This document shows, piece by piece, positions 17,142 to 25,740 of a DNA stretch of 64,000 bases; positions within the stretch are counted from its first letter, which is position 1, and the number at the start of each line of letters is the position of its first letter. The stretch is from DASQPA01 sp963757335. GTDB taxonomy: Bacteria > Acidobacteriota > Thermoanaerobaculia > Multivoradales > UBA5704. The stretch covers positions 310,001 to 374,000 of the forward strand of contig CAVWRJ010000013.1 in assembly GCA_963757335.1 (NCBI GenBank). Direction: 5' to 3'. Under the pieces are notes generated by a model. It worked only from the letters and a program-made list of their open reading frames with translations, was not told the origin of the DNA and made no database searches. Made by a program: the position numbers and the translations under genes.

Positions 17142-18164
17142 ATGCAAAGTAGGAACTACCTCTCCATAGCTCTCGCTCTCGTCCTCGGTCTCGCGGCGGC
17201 GTCGCGGGCGCCTGGCGCGATTTCCAAGTTGGGGCCAGATCCTCTCCTGATCACACCGTCGAATCCGACCGACCTCGACCCGATCCACTTCACCGTCTCC
17301 GGGATCGCGACATCCTCCTGCCCGCCCCTGCTGTTTCCGCTGGCGTTTAAGGGTACGGACATCATAATCCAGGGCCAAAATCCGCTGTTCCCCTCCGTCC
17401 CCGACTGCCAGGGGCCGTGGACGCAGGAGCTCTCGATCCCACCCCTGCCCCCTGGAGCCTACACGGTCGAGTTCGTGGTCGATGCTGAGCTCCTGGCCTC
17501 GCAAACTCTGGTGGTGACCCTGGCCCCCCCACCACCGGCCCTTCTGGAGGTCGACCCGCGCCTGCCCACGACGAACGACCGGGTCGTCGTCTCCTCCATC
17601 TTGACGACGAACTGCTCGACGGCGTTCGGACTGCCCGTGATCGACGGCGACCACATCGTGCTGCCGGTCACCCTCGGCACACGCCAGTCCTGCGTCGGCC
17701 CGCCGGTCGGCCACCCCGGACAGGCCACGCTCGGGCCCCTCCCTGCCGGGGCTTACATCGTGGAGCTCGACGTCGACGGCGAGCGTGCCTTTGCCCAGGG
17801 GATCACCGTCACCGCGCCGATCACCACCCTCCCCCTGGTCGGCCACCGCTTCGCGGTCACCGTCGACCGCTCGGCCCCGAACGGCGGCGGCCCCGCCTTC
17901 GCCGTTCCCCTGACCGACGAGTCCGGCTATTTCTGGTTCTTCGATGCCACCAACGTCGAGCTGACGGTGAAGATCCTCGACGGCCGGCCGGTCAACGGCC
18001 ACTACTGGGTCTTCGTCGCCAGCATGACGAACCTGCCCTACACCGTAAAGATCGAGGACCTCGCGAGCCCGCTCTGCGGTGCCGGCGGCGCCGGCTGTCC
18101 GGTCAAGACCTACACGGCAACGCAGGGGGTGAACGGGAACTTCATCGATCTGGGAAGTCTCTAG
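17142..18164 (+). CDS. Secreted protein with C-terminal GYFWFFD domain (paralogue 3)
   Basis: A 340-residue protein with the same leader (GGAGGAAGCG) and a signal peptide over residues 1-25. It has two N-terminal beta modules where paralogue 2 has three (LLITPSNPTDLDPIHFTVSG; LLEVDPRLPTTNDRVVVSSI), followed by the shared C-terminal domain. Modules correspond one to one with modules 2 and 3 of paralogue 2, so the difference is loss or gain of one module. The stop context TCTGGGAAGTCTCTAG is also conserved between the two. It ends the three-gene run. Confidence 0.75.
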   Translation: MQSRNYLSIALALVLGLAAASRAPGAISKLGPDPLLITPSNPTDLDPIHFTVSGIATSSCPPLLFPLAFKGTDIIIQGQNPLFPSVPDCQGPWTQELSIPPLPPGAYTVEFVVDAELLASQTLVVTLAPPPPALLEVDPRLPTTNDRVVVSSILTTNCSTAFGLPVIDGDHIVLPVTLGTRQSCVGPPVGHPGQATLGPLPAGAYIVELDVDGERAFAQGITVTAPITTLPLVGHRFAVTVDRSAPNGGGPAFAVPLTDESGYFWFFDATNVELTVKILDGRPVNGHYWVFVASMTNLPYTVKIEDLASPLCGAGGAGCPVKTYTATQGVNGNFIDLGSL

Positions 18165-18242
18165 GTCGGGCGAGCGCTCGCCGCCCGGATCTCGTGGCAG
18201 CGGAGCGGAAGAGCCGTTCTTAAAGGGTAGTAGCATAGCCAG

Positions 18243-18990
18243 GTGCCGGCCTACGACGTGGTCATCCCCGCCCGCAACGAAGAGTCCACGGTCGGCGACG
18301 TGGTGCGGGCGGCCCGGGGGGCGCGCGGGGTGGGGCAGGTGGTGGTGGTCGACGACGGCTCGACCGACGGCACGGCGGCGGCGGCCTGGGCGGCGGGGGC
18401 GAGCGTCGTCTCGACGCGCCGGGCTGGAAACTGGAAATACTGAAGACAAGGGAGACAAGGGACGGGCCCTGGAGGCCGGGGTCGAGGCGACTTCCTCTGA
18501 CGTCCTGATCTTCTTCGACGCCGACATCCTCGGCACCCTCCCGCTCCACTTCGAGACCCTGGCCGGCCCCGTGCTCGGGGGGACCGCGGTCCTCTCCTGC
18601 GGCATCGTCGACTACAGCTGGAAGAGCCCGCTCTTTCTCCGCCTGCCGCCGATCACCGGCCTTCGCGCCGTCAAGCGCGAGGTCTTCGCCGCCATCTCAC
18701 CTGAGAACCGGAACGGCTTCCGGATCGAGATCATGATCAACGAGGTGGTCGCCCGGCGCCGGCTGCCCGCCGCCATCCGGGTGCTCGCGGGCCTCGCCCA
18801 CCGCTCGAAGATCGACAAGGTCGGCTGGCGCCGCGGGCTCCCCTCGCACCTCGCCATGACGGCGGAGCTCCTCGGCTGCCTGCGGACCGTCCCCCTGTGG
18901 ACCTACGGCGCCTATCTCTCCCACCTGACCGTCCTGCCGCCGGCCGGTCCCGGGCGGCAGAAATCATCCGCGCCGCTCCTCACTACGTAG
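18243..18990 (+). pseudogene. Family 2 glycosyltransferase broken by a 7-bp tandem duplication
   Basis: The N-terminal frame from GTG 18243 reads YDVVIPARNEESTVGDVV and VVVVDDGSTDGTAAAA, the nucleotide-binding start of a GT-A fold. It stops after 18430. The rest is in another frame: KGRALEAGVEA, VLIFFDADILG (the DxD metal motif), then the acceptor half ending at 18990. The sequence CTGGAAA occurs twice in tandem at 18424-18430 and 18431-18437. Removing one copy restores one continuous frame of about 246 residues (TRRAGNTEDKGDKGRALEAG). A 9-bp tandem repeat GACAAGGGA follows but keeps frame. This is therefore either a fresh slippage mutation, a switchable site or an assembly error. A related intact gene is at 32935. 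Confidence 0.8.
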
Positions 18991-18998
18991 GTAAGGAC

Positions 18999-19820
18999 AT
19001 GACGAAGACGAAAAGATCTCTCCTCGCTCTCGCCCTGGCCGGTCTCGGCCTGGCGGCCCGGCCCGCGGTCGCGGCAGCCCCCACTTCGGCCGCACCGGCC
19101 GCACCGGCCGGGCAGGCCGCCTCCGCCGCTCCCGACTACGCCCCCTGGGGTGAGCTGTTGTCCAAATACTACGACCCGGCCCGGGGGATGGACTATGCCG
19201 CCCTGAAGTCGAAAGACGCCAAGACCTTGGAGAGCTTCCGCAAGCAGCTGGCCCAGGTCGATCCCAAGGCGCTCTCCAAAAAAGAGCAGCTCGCCTACTG
19301 GATCAACGTCTACAACACGAACGTTGTCGCGACCGTCGTCGAGCACTACCCGGTGGCGTCGATCCGCGACATCTCGACCGATCCCATCGTCCGCCTCAAC
19401 GTCTTCAAGAAGGAGACCGTGCCGGTCAAGGGCGGCATGACCTCTCTCCAGACCATCGAGGACGAACGCATCCGCGCCGGCTTCCACGACCCGCGCATCC
19501 ACTTCGCCATCAACTGCGCCGCCCAGAGCTGCCCGCCGATCCGCCCCGAGCCCTATACTGGCGCCAGGCTCGACGAACAGCTGGACGATCAGGTGCAGAA
19601 GTTTCTCACCGGCCCGCACGGAGTGAAGGTCGACAAGGGCGGCACTGTCCATGTCACCAAGATCATGGACTGGTTCGAGAAGGACTTCGACAGCTGGGCG
19701 GGCGGGAAGGTTGCATTCCTCCGCAAGCACCTGCCGGCCGACAGGGCGAAGCAGATCGGCAACGATGCCGAATTCAGGTACGACGACTACAACTGGAAGC
19801 TGAACGACGCCAAGAAATGA
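18999..19820 (+). CDS. DUF547 domain-containing exported protein
   Basis: A 273-residue protein from ATG 18999, where the signal peptide begins (MTKTKRSLLALALAGLGLAA); GTAAGGA precedes it. An Ala/Pro linker is followed by the DUF547 domain from about residue 50. Readable family blocks are YWINVYNTNVVATVVEHYPV, DDERIRAG-type EDERIRAGFHDPRIHFAINC and AAQSCPPIRPEPYTGARLDE. The conserved Cys and His in HFAINCAAQSCPP resemble a papain/transglutaminase-like active site, but DUF547 activity is not established. It starts 8 bases after the broken glycosyltransferase and precedes a radical SAM gene by 19 bases, so the three may be co-transcribed. Confidence 0.85.
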   Translation: MTKTKRSLLALALAGLGLAARPAVAAAPTSAAPAAPAGQAASAAPDYAPWGELLSKYYDPARGMDYAALKSKDAKTLESFRKQLAQVDPKALSKKEQLAYWINVYNTNVVATVVEHYPVASIRDISTDPIVRLNVFKKETVPVKGGMTSLQTIEDERIRAGFHDPRIHFAINCAAQSCPPIRPEPYTGARLDEQLDDQVQKFLTGPHGVKVDKGGTVHVTKIMDWFEKDFDSWAGGKVAFLRKHLPADRAKQIGNDAEFRYDDYNWKLNDAKK

Positions 19821-19839
19821 CCGGTTTGGGAGACATGGC

Positions 19840-21234
19840 ATGAAGCGACAGCCCGCCCTCGGGAGGGCCTGGGAGCTCCTCAAGGACCCCGCGACGCCGG
19901 AGAAGCGCCGCATCCTGGCCGAGCGCTGGGAGGAGCTCGCCCCGGCGCTCCGGCTGCCCGGCCAGGGCCTGGGCCAGAAGGCCACCGGCTGCGGCGCCAC
20001 GGTGGGGATCAAGCCGCGCTGCGACTTCGCCTGCACCGGCTGCTATCTGGGGAGCGAGGCCAACCGCATCCCCGCCCTCCCCAAGGAGGCGATCTACCGC
20101 CAGTTGGACGAGCTGCGCCAGTACCTCGGGCCGAAGAGCAACGTCCAGATCACCGACGGCGAGGTCACCCTTCTCCCGGTCGAGGAGCTGACCGCCATCC
20201 TCCGCTATGCGCGAGACATCGGGGTCATCCCCATGGTGATGACCCACGGCGACCAGCTGCGCCGGAAGCCCGGCCTCCTCGAACGGCTGATGGTCGAAGG
20301 GGGCCTGACCGAGGTCTCGATCCACGTCGACACCACCCAGCGCGGCCGGGACGGCTGGCGGACCCCGCCGGCCACCGAGCGCGAGCTTCACCCGCTCCGC
20401 GACGAGCTCGCCGGCCTCGTCCGCGCCGCCCGGAAGACGACCGGGCTGGCGCTCCGCGCCGCCACCACGATGACGATCACCCGCGACAACCTGGCCGGAG
20501 TGGCGGACGTCGTCCAGTGGACCGTGGCGAACCGCGATGCCTTCAGCCTCATCAGCTTCCAGCCGCTCGCCCAGGTGGGACGGACGCAGAAGGAGCTCCG
20601 CGGGGTGACCGCGGCCGAGCTCTGGGGGGAGGTCTCGCGCGGGGTCGAGCCCTACGGGGTGACCCTCAAAGACGCCGAGCCGATGCACTTCGGCCACCCG
20701 GAGTGCACCCGCTTCGTCCCCCTCCTCGCTCTCGAACGGCCGGGGGAGGAGGCGCCGCGGCTCTTCCAGATGATCCGCGACCGTCCGGAGGACGTGGCGG
20801 TGATGGAGGGGTTCTTCACCCACGGCCTGGGCGGGGCGGCCTTCCGCGACGACTCGGGGCTGGAGAAGGCCGCGCGCGGCGCCGGCATGGTCGGCCGGGC
20901 CCCGGGCTGGATGCTCGGTCCGGTCCGGCGCTGGGCGGCCGGGCGGGTCCGGGAGGAGGCCGGGACGACCCTCGGCCGGCTCCTCTGGGACGCCGTCCGC
21001 GGCCGGCTCCGGGTCGACGGCCTGACCTTGACCAGCCACCACTTCATGAGCCCCGAGGAGCTGTCGACCGAGGTCGGCAAGGAACGTCTGGCGGCCTGCG
21101 TCTTCCGTCTGCCGGTGAAAGGGGAGATGATCCCCATGTGCCAGATGAACGCCGGAGGGGTCCGCGAACAGCTCTACGCCGACATCGTTACCCAGGCCGC
21201 CACGGAGGCGGCTCCGCTCAAGGCTGCCCATTGA
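19840..21234 (+). CDS. Radical SAM protein
   Basis: A 464-residue protein. Residues ~62-69 give CDFACTGC, a CX3CX2C cluster motif binding the [4Fe-4S]/SAM centre, followed by YLGSEANRIPALPKEAIY. The core TIM-barrel continues with SNVQITDGEVTLL (in the position of the usual GGEP strand), IPMVMTHGDQ and EVSIHVDTTQRGRDGW. The C-terminal ~150 residues contain further Cys (HPECTRF, AACVF, IPMCQMN), possibly an auxiliary cluster region. It resembles radical SAM proteins of unknown substrate; no maturase partner or precursor peptide lies next to it apart from the DUF547 protein. Its 3' end overlaps the convergent nucleoside hydrolase by 17 bases. Confidence 0.85.
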   Translation: MKRQPALGRAWELLKDPATPEKRRILAERWEELAPALRLPGQGLGQKATGCGATVGIKPRCDFACTGCYLGSEANRIPALPKEAIYRQLDELRQYLGPKSNVQITDGEVTLLPVEELTAILRYARDIGVIPMVMTHGDQLRRKPGLLERLMVEGGLTEVSIHVDTTQRGRDGWRTPPATERELHPLRDELAGLVRAARKTTGLALRAATTMTITRDNLAGVADVVQWTVANRDAFSLISFQPLAQVGRTQKELRGVTAAELWGEVSRGVEPYGVTLKDAEPMHFGHPECTRFVPLLALERPGEEAPRLFQMIRDRPEDVAVMEGFFTHGLGGAAFRDDSGLEKAARGAGMVGRAPGWMLGPVRRWAAGRVREEAGTTLGRLLWDAVRGRLRVDGLTLTSHHFMSPEELSTEVGKERLAACVFRLPVKGEMIPMCQMNAGGVREQLYADIVTQAATEAAPLKAAH

Positions 21235-22087
21235 TCTGGGCCCGGAAGCGGGCCCAGATCGCCTCGCCGTCGAAGCCCCGGACGATCCGGACCGGCCGTC
21301 CCCCCGAGCTGGGCTCGACGAGCATCCGCTGGCCGAGATGCACCGTCGTCGTCTCCGCATGAACGTGCTCCGGATAGACCACGTAGGCCGCCGCCAGGAG
21401 GTCGAAGAGGGCGATGCTGTTGCGCGCCTTGAGGATTCGGCTGCGCCAGAGCCAGCGCCGGGCCCCCCGGCGGAGGTGCTCGCCGAGCGGACCTCCGAGG
21501 CCGGCGAGCTCTCCTGGACCGGCGCGCAGGCGGCGGGCGACGTCGAGCGGCACGAGGGTCAGCGGGAGGTCCGAGCCGAAGACGGCCCGGGCCGCGGGAC
21601 GGTCCCGGGTGAGGTTGAACTCCATCGGCCAGAGCGGCGGCCAGCGGCCGCGGGAGCTGAGATTGCCCCCGACGAGGACCACCTCCGCGATCCGCAACGC
21701 CAGGCCCCGCTTTTCGGCGGCCGCGAGGACCGCGGCGAGATTGGTGAGCGGCCCGAGGGCGATCCACCGTACCGGCTCGCCGGGACCCGACCAGAGATCC
21801 GCCGCTTCGTCGATCCGCTCCGCTTTCCCCGCCGATTCCGCGCGCACCCCGCGGAGATACCGTCCACCCCGTCCGCCATGCCCGCGATAGCCGGCGAGAT
21901 CCCCCAGAATCCGGTTGTTGGCGAACGCCCGCGCCTCCGAAGTGTTGCCGGCGACGCTCACGATCGCCGCGACACTTGCGACCGGCGCGACCGGGAGGCC
22001 GCTCGTCAGGAGCGCCGCCAGGGCGAAGGCGTCGTCCACGTCGCCGCTCGGCGATCCCAGGGCGTTGTCGGTGTCGATAAGGAGCAT
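21218..22087 (-). CDS. Inosine-uridine-type nucleoside hydrolase
   Basis: A 289-residue protein from ATG 22087. The N-terminus MLLIDTDNALGSPSGDVDDA carries the Asp cluster that binds Ca2+ in nucleoside N-ribohydrolases (usually DTDxGxDDA; here a four-residue insertion separates the two halves, as in some family branches). Later blocks IALGPLTNLAAVLAA and VLVGGN are typical. The enzyme would cleave the N-glycosidic bond of ribonucleosides in salvage. The family His near the C-terminus may be in VYPEHVHAETTTVHLGQ. It is divergent from the MMPL transporter gene with only 5 bases between starts. Confidence 0.85.
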   Translation of the reverse strand: MLLIDTDNALGSPSGDVDDAFALAALLTSGLPVAPVASVAAIVSVAGNTSEARAFANNRILGDLAGYRGHGGRGGRYLRGVRAESAGKAERIDEAADLWSGPGEPVRWIALGPLTNLAAVLAAAEKRGLALRIAEVVLVGGNLSSRGRWPPLWPMEFNLTRDRPAARAVFGSDLPLTLVPLDVARRLRAGPGELAGLGGPLGEHLRRGARRWLWRSRILKARNSIALFDLLAAAYVVYPEHVHAETTTVHLGQRMLVEPSSGGRPVRIVRGFDGEAIWARFRAQINGQP

Positions 22088-22092
22088 CCCGT

Positions 22093-24690
22093 TTGATCGC
22101 CATCGCCGACCGCTTCGCCGAACGCCTCGCCGACCTTGCTCTGCGCCGTTACCGGTCGGTCTTCGTCGTGGCGCTCCTCCTGGCGGTGCTCGCGGGCCTC
22201 GCCGCGACCCGGCTGCGCTTCGATCCCGACATCCTATCCCTCGTCCCGCAGGACAATCCGGTCGTCAACGACTTCCGCCGGGTGCTCCAGGATATGGGGA
22301 CGATCGACTACCACCTGGTGGTCGTCGAGGTGCCGAAGGGTCGGGACGCGACCGACTACGAGCCCTTAGTCGACGCCCTAGGCGCCGGCTATCACGCCCT
22401 CCCCGAGGTGCGCGGCGTGCAGTACCGGCTGCCCGATCCGGTCGCCCTGATCGACCAGGTCCTGCCCCGCGCCTTCCTCCTCCTGAGCCCGGCCGAGCTC
22501 GACCGGGTGGGCGCGGCGCTCACCGACTCCGGCATCGCCACGGCGGTGGCGAAGAACCGCCTCCTGCTCCGCACCCCCGCCGGTTCGGCCGCCGCCGGGC
22601 TCATCCGCTACGACCCCTTCGGCCTGCTGCCGATCTTCCTCGACCGCTTCCGCCAGGTGGGGGCGGGGTTGAAGCTCGCCACGGCGAGCGGCTACTACCT
22701 CTCGGCCGACCGCTCGACCTTCCTCGTCGCCATCCGCCCCCGGCGGCCGGCGCAGGACATCCCCTTCGCCCGCCAGCTGACCGACGCTGGCGAGAAGGTC
22801 GAACGCCGCGCCCTCGCCGACTTCCACCGCGAGACGCCGGATCTGCCGCTGCCGCGGATCGGCCATACCGGCACCTACGCCATCTCGCTCTACGATGCCG
22901 AGCTGATCCGGCAGGACGTCATCGCCAACGTCGTCTTCTCCTGCGTCGCCGTCCTCGCCCTCTTCCTCTACGCCTTCCGCCGGCCCGCCGCTCTCCTCTA
23001 CGCCGGGGCGCCTCTAGCGCTCGCCATCGTCGTCACCTTCGGGGTGGCCGGCCTCGTCTTCGGCAAGCTCTCCTCGTCCTCCGCCGCCTTCGCCGCCCTG
23101 GTGGCGGGGCTCGGGGTCGACTTCGTGACCGTCCTCTACGGGCGCTATGTGGACGAACGCCGGCGGGGGATCGGCCTCCCGGCGGCCCTCGCGAGCATGC
23201 TCCGCACGACCCTCGGCGGGGTGCTGATCGCCGCGGCGACGACGGCGGCGACCTTCTATGCTTATCTCGCGACCGAGTTCCGCGGCCTCTCCGAGCTCGG
23301 CTTCCTGACCGCGACCGGCATCCTGGTCTTCTTCGTCTCCATCCTCTTCCTCCTCCCCGCTCTCCTCGTCGCGACCGACCGGGGCGAACGGACGGAAGGG
23401 GCCGGGCGCCGGTCTCGTCATGCGCTCCTTCGGCTCCCAGCACGCCGTCCGCCTGGCGCTCGCGCGGCCGGGGGCGACGGTCGCCGTCTGGGCGGTCCTG
23501 GTGGCGGTCTGGGCGATCCTCGCGACCGGCCTAACCTTCAACGACAGCGTCGAGAACCTGCGCGCCAAGGGCAACCGCGGGGTCGCGCTGCAGGCGGAGG
23601 TCACCCGGAAATTCGGGCAGTCCTTCGGCTTCATGATGCTGGCAGTCGAGGGGAAGGATCTGGACGAGGCCCTGACCCGGACCGACCGTGCCGCCGCCCA
23701 CCTCGATCCCCTGGTGGCGAAGGGGACGATCGCCTCCTACCAGTCGCTCGCCACCTTCCTGCCGCCGCCCAGCCGCCAGCAGCAGGCGATCGCCGTCCTC
23801 CGGGCCGGGCAGGCCGACCGCTTCAACGCCGAGCGGATCGCTCGCGCTCTGCGCCGCGCGCTCGCCGAGAACGGCTTCCGGCCGGACGCCTACGACCACT
23901 ATCTGGAGCTCTTCGGCCGGGCCCTCCAGCCCGCCGGGACCGGTGGGGCCGGACGACTTCGAGGGGCCGCTCGCCGACCTCTCGCGGCGCTTCCTCGAAC
24001 GGACGAAGTCGGGCTACATGTCGGTCGTCTACATCTACCCGCCGGGGGGCAACTGGCATCGGCAGGTCCCCCCCGCCCTCTTGACCGTGGCGAAGGCCGA
24101 GCCGCACGTGACGCTCACCGGGATCAACCTCGTCTCCCAGACCCTCCGGAGCATCGTGCGCGCCGACGCCACCCGCTCGACCCTCCTGGGCTTCGCCATC
24201 GTCTTCGTCATCTTCTGGGCGAGCTACCGGAACGTCGCCCGGGCGGCGCTCCTCTTCGTCCCCTTCCTCGCCGGGGCGACCGGCATGCTGGGATTGATGG
24301 CGCTCTGCCGGCTGGAGTTCAACTTCGTCAACGTCTACGTCGGGCTCTTCCTCGTCGGGGTGGCGACCGACTACGCGGTCTACGTGCTGCAGCGCTTCCT
24401 CGAAAACCCCGAAGGCTTCGACTCCGGGGCCCCCGAGACCGGCAAGGCGGTCGCCATGGCAGCCCTCACCGCCATCGCCGGCTTCGGCTCCTTCGCCCTC
24501 TCCCACTACCCGGGCCTGCGCTCGATCGGCTACGCCTCGACCTTCGGAGTGGGATTGTCGGCGCTGGCCTCGATTACGCTTGCTGCCGGCGATTCTGGTG
24601 CTGGGACGGCGGGACCGCTCGTGGACTTCCCGCAAAGCCTCACTCCCTTCTCCCGACGCCTCGGAACCCTCCACGCTCGACAACCGGTAA
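22093..24690 (+). pseudogene. MMPL/RND-family transporter with three +1 frameshifts
   Basis: Joined across frames this is an ~865-residue protein of the hydrophobe exporter (MMPL, HpnN-like) type, with two halves each of one membrane helix, a periplasmic domain and five helices. Half 1 opens near ALLLAVLAGLAATRLRFDPD and contains VAGLGVDFVTVLYGRYVDER. Half 2 opens with VWAVLVAVWAILATGLTFND and contains FLVGVATDYAVYVLQRFLEN. Frame changes sit at about 23404-23406 (an extra G in GGG), 23939 (an extra A) and 24580-24581 (an extra T). Removing the three bases gives one frame to the stop at 24688. The start is a TTG at 22093. Three insertions with otherwise intact sequence look like sequencing errors, or like very recent loss. 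Confidence 0.85.
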
Positions 24691-24756
24691 GCCGCCGGCC
24701 GTTCGAGTCCGAGGGGCAGGAACCGCCCTTCTTCATCCGGTCATCGGCTGTGAAGT

Positions 24757-24788
24757 GGGAACGGCCAGCGTGAATGCCGGCCGTTCCC
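24757..24788. terminator. Hairpin between convergent genes
   Basis: GGGAACGGCC (24757-24766) pairs perfectly with GGCCGTTCCC (24779-24788). It lies between the 3' ends of the MMPL gene and the Cys-rich peptide gene. There is no long T run, so termination is presumed, not shown. Confidence 0.5.
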
Positions 24789-24818
24789 AGTTTGCAGGTC
24801 AGGCGGGCTTCGGGGTGC

Positions 24819-25145
24819 CTAGCACGAGCAGCCGCAGGTGGTGTCGCAGATCGCGATGATGCAGGTGCTGATGCCCCGGCAGGGGGCGCAATCGGCGTTG
24901 CACTGCCGGCGTGCTTCGGCACAGAAGCCGGTCGGGCAGGCCATCGGGGTCGGCGTGGGCACCCCGACGACGGGCGCGGTCACCGCGGACGCCGCGGGCG
25001 CCGCCAGAGACGCGAGGAAGGCGGCATCGGTCGTCGGCAGGGTCGGGGCGGGGGTTGCGGTCGGCGGGACGGGAGCGGCGGCGAGAACGGCGGCGACGAG
25101 GACGAGGACGGCGAACAGGGCAAGGGTGATGCGGGCTCGGTTCAT
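24819..25145 (-). CDS. Small exported Cys-rich protein
   Basis: A 108-residue protein; ATG 25145 is preceded by CCAGGAGGCACC, a strong ribosome site. Residues 1-24 are a signal peptide or membrane anchor. Residues 25-68 are a Pro/Thr/Ala-rich spacer. The last ~40 residues hold ten Cys, with ACPTGFCAEARRQC, then NADCAPCRG, and the ending CDTTCGCSC. The even number and close spacing suggest disulfide bonding outside the cytoplasm, or metal binding. It is flanked by a hairpin on its 3' side and by a DinB gene upstream, with no obvious processing enzyme. I do not recognise the family; the Cys-rich ending is well separated from the leader, somewhat like a secreted peptide. Confidence 0.65.
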   Translation of the reverse strand: MNRARITLALFAVLVLVAAVLAAAPVPPTATPAPTLPTTDAAFLASLAAPAASAVTAPVVGVPTPTPMACPTGFCAEARRQCNADCAPCRGISTCIIAICDTTCGCSC

Positions 25146-25195
25146 GGTGCCTCCTGGTAGTGCTGCGTGGACCTTCTCGACTTACGGCTCCTGAT

Positions 25196-25678
25196 TCAGT
25201 CCTCTTTCCAGGCCCCCAGGAGCCGCCGCACCAGGATCAACTGCCCCAGGTGGTAGGCGTTGTGGTCGGCGGCTAAGAGCGCCTCGCGGAGGAGGGTCTG
25301 GCCGTCGCCCCAGGGGAAGGGGGTCTGGAGGTCGTTCTTGGAATCGGCGACCAGGTCCTGCAGGGCCTGGTTGTCGCGGCGGAAGTTGGCGATGCTCTCG
25401 TCCCAGGCTTTCCCGTTAGGGGGCGCCGGGTCCTGCGGCCAGTAGCCCTCGGGCCACTTGGGGGAGACGTGCTTCGGGTCCCGGCTGAACTCCAGGATGT
25501 CCCGCTGGGCGATCCGCAGGTGCTCCAGGAGCTGCCAGGCGGAGTGCGGGGCGCCTTCGGGGCGGACGCCGCGATGCTCGGGGGCGAGGTCGGCGACCGT
25601 GGGGTCGAAGCCGGCATGGGCGTTGCCGCCGCGGAGGACGGCGAGAATCTGGTCGCGGAGAGCCTTGTCGTCGATCAT
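25196..25678 (-). CDS. DinB family protein
   Basis: A 160-residue four-helix protein. The metal-binding His triad of the DinB/YfiT fold is readable: HSAWQLLEHLRIAQRDILEF (helix 2) and ADHNAYHLGQLILVRRLLG (helix 4). These would hold a divalent metal, as in bacillithiol/mycothiol transferases and related thiol S-transferases. Length and order match the DinB_2 type. The frame starts at ATG 25678, 62 bases from the divergent trmFO start, so a divergent promoter region probably lies between. The substrate is unknown. Confidence 0.88.
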   Translation of the reverse strand: MIDDKALRDQILAVLRGGNAHAGFDPTVADLAPEHRGVRPEGAPHSAWQLLEHLRIAQRDILEFSRDPKHVSPKWPEGYWPQDPAPPNGKAWDESIANFRRDNQALQDLVADSKNDLQTPFPWGDGQTLLREALLAADHNAYHLGQLILVRRLLGAWKED

Positions 25679-25740
25679 GAAACGATTGTATCCGGCTTCC
25701 GTCTCCGGTTCCTCTCGCCCCGTATGATAAGAAGGATGGA

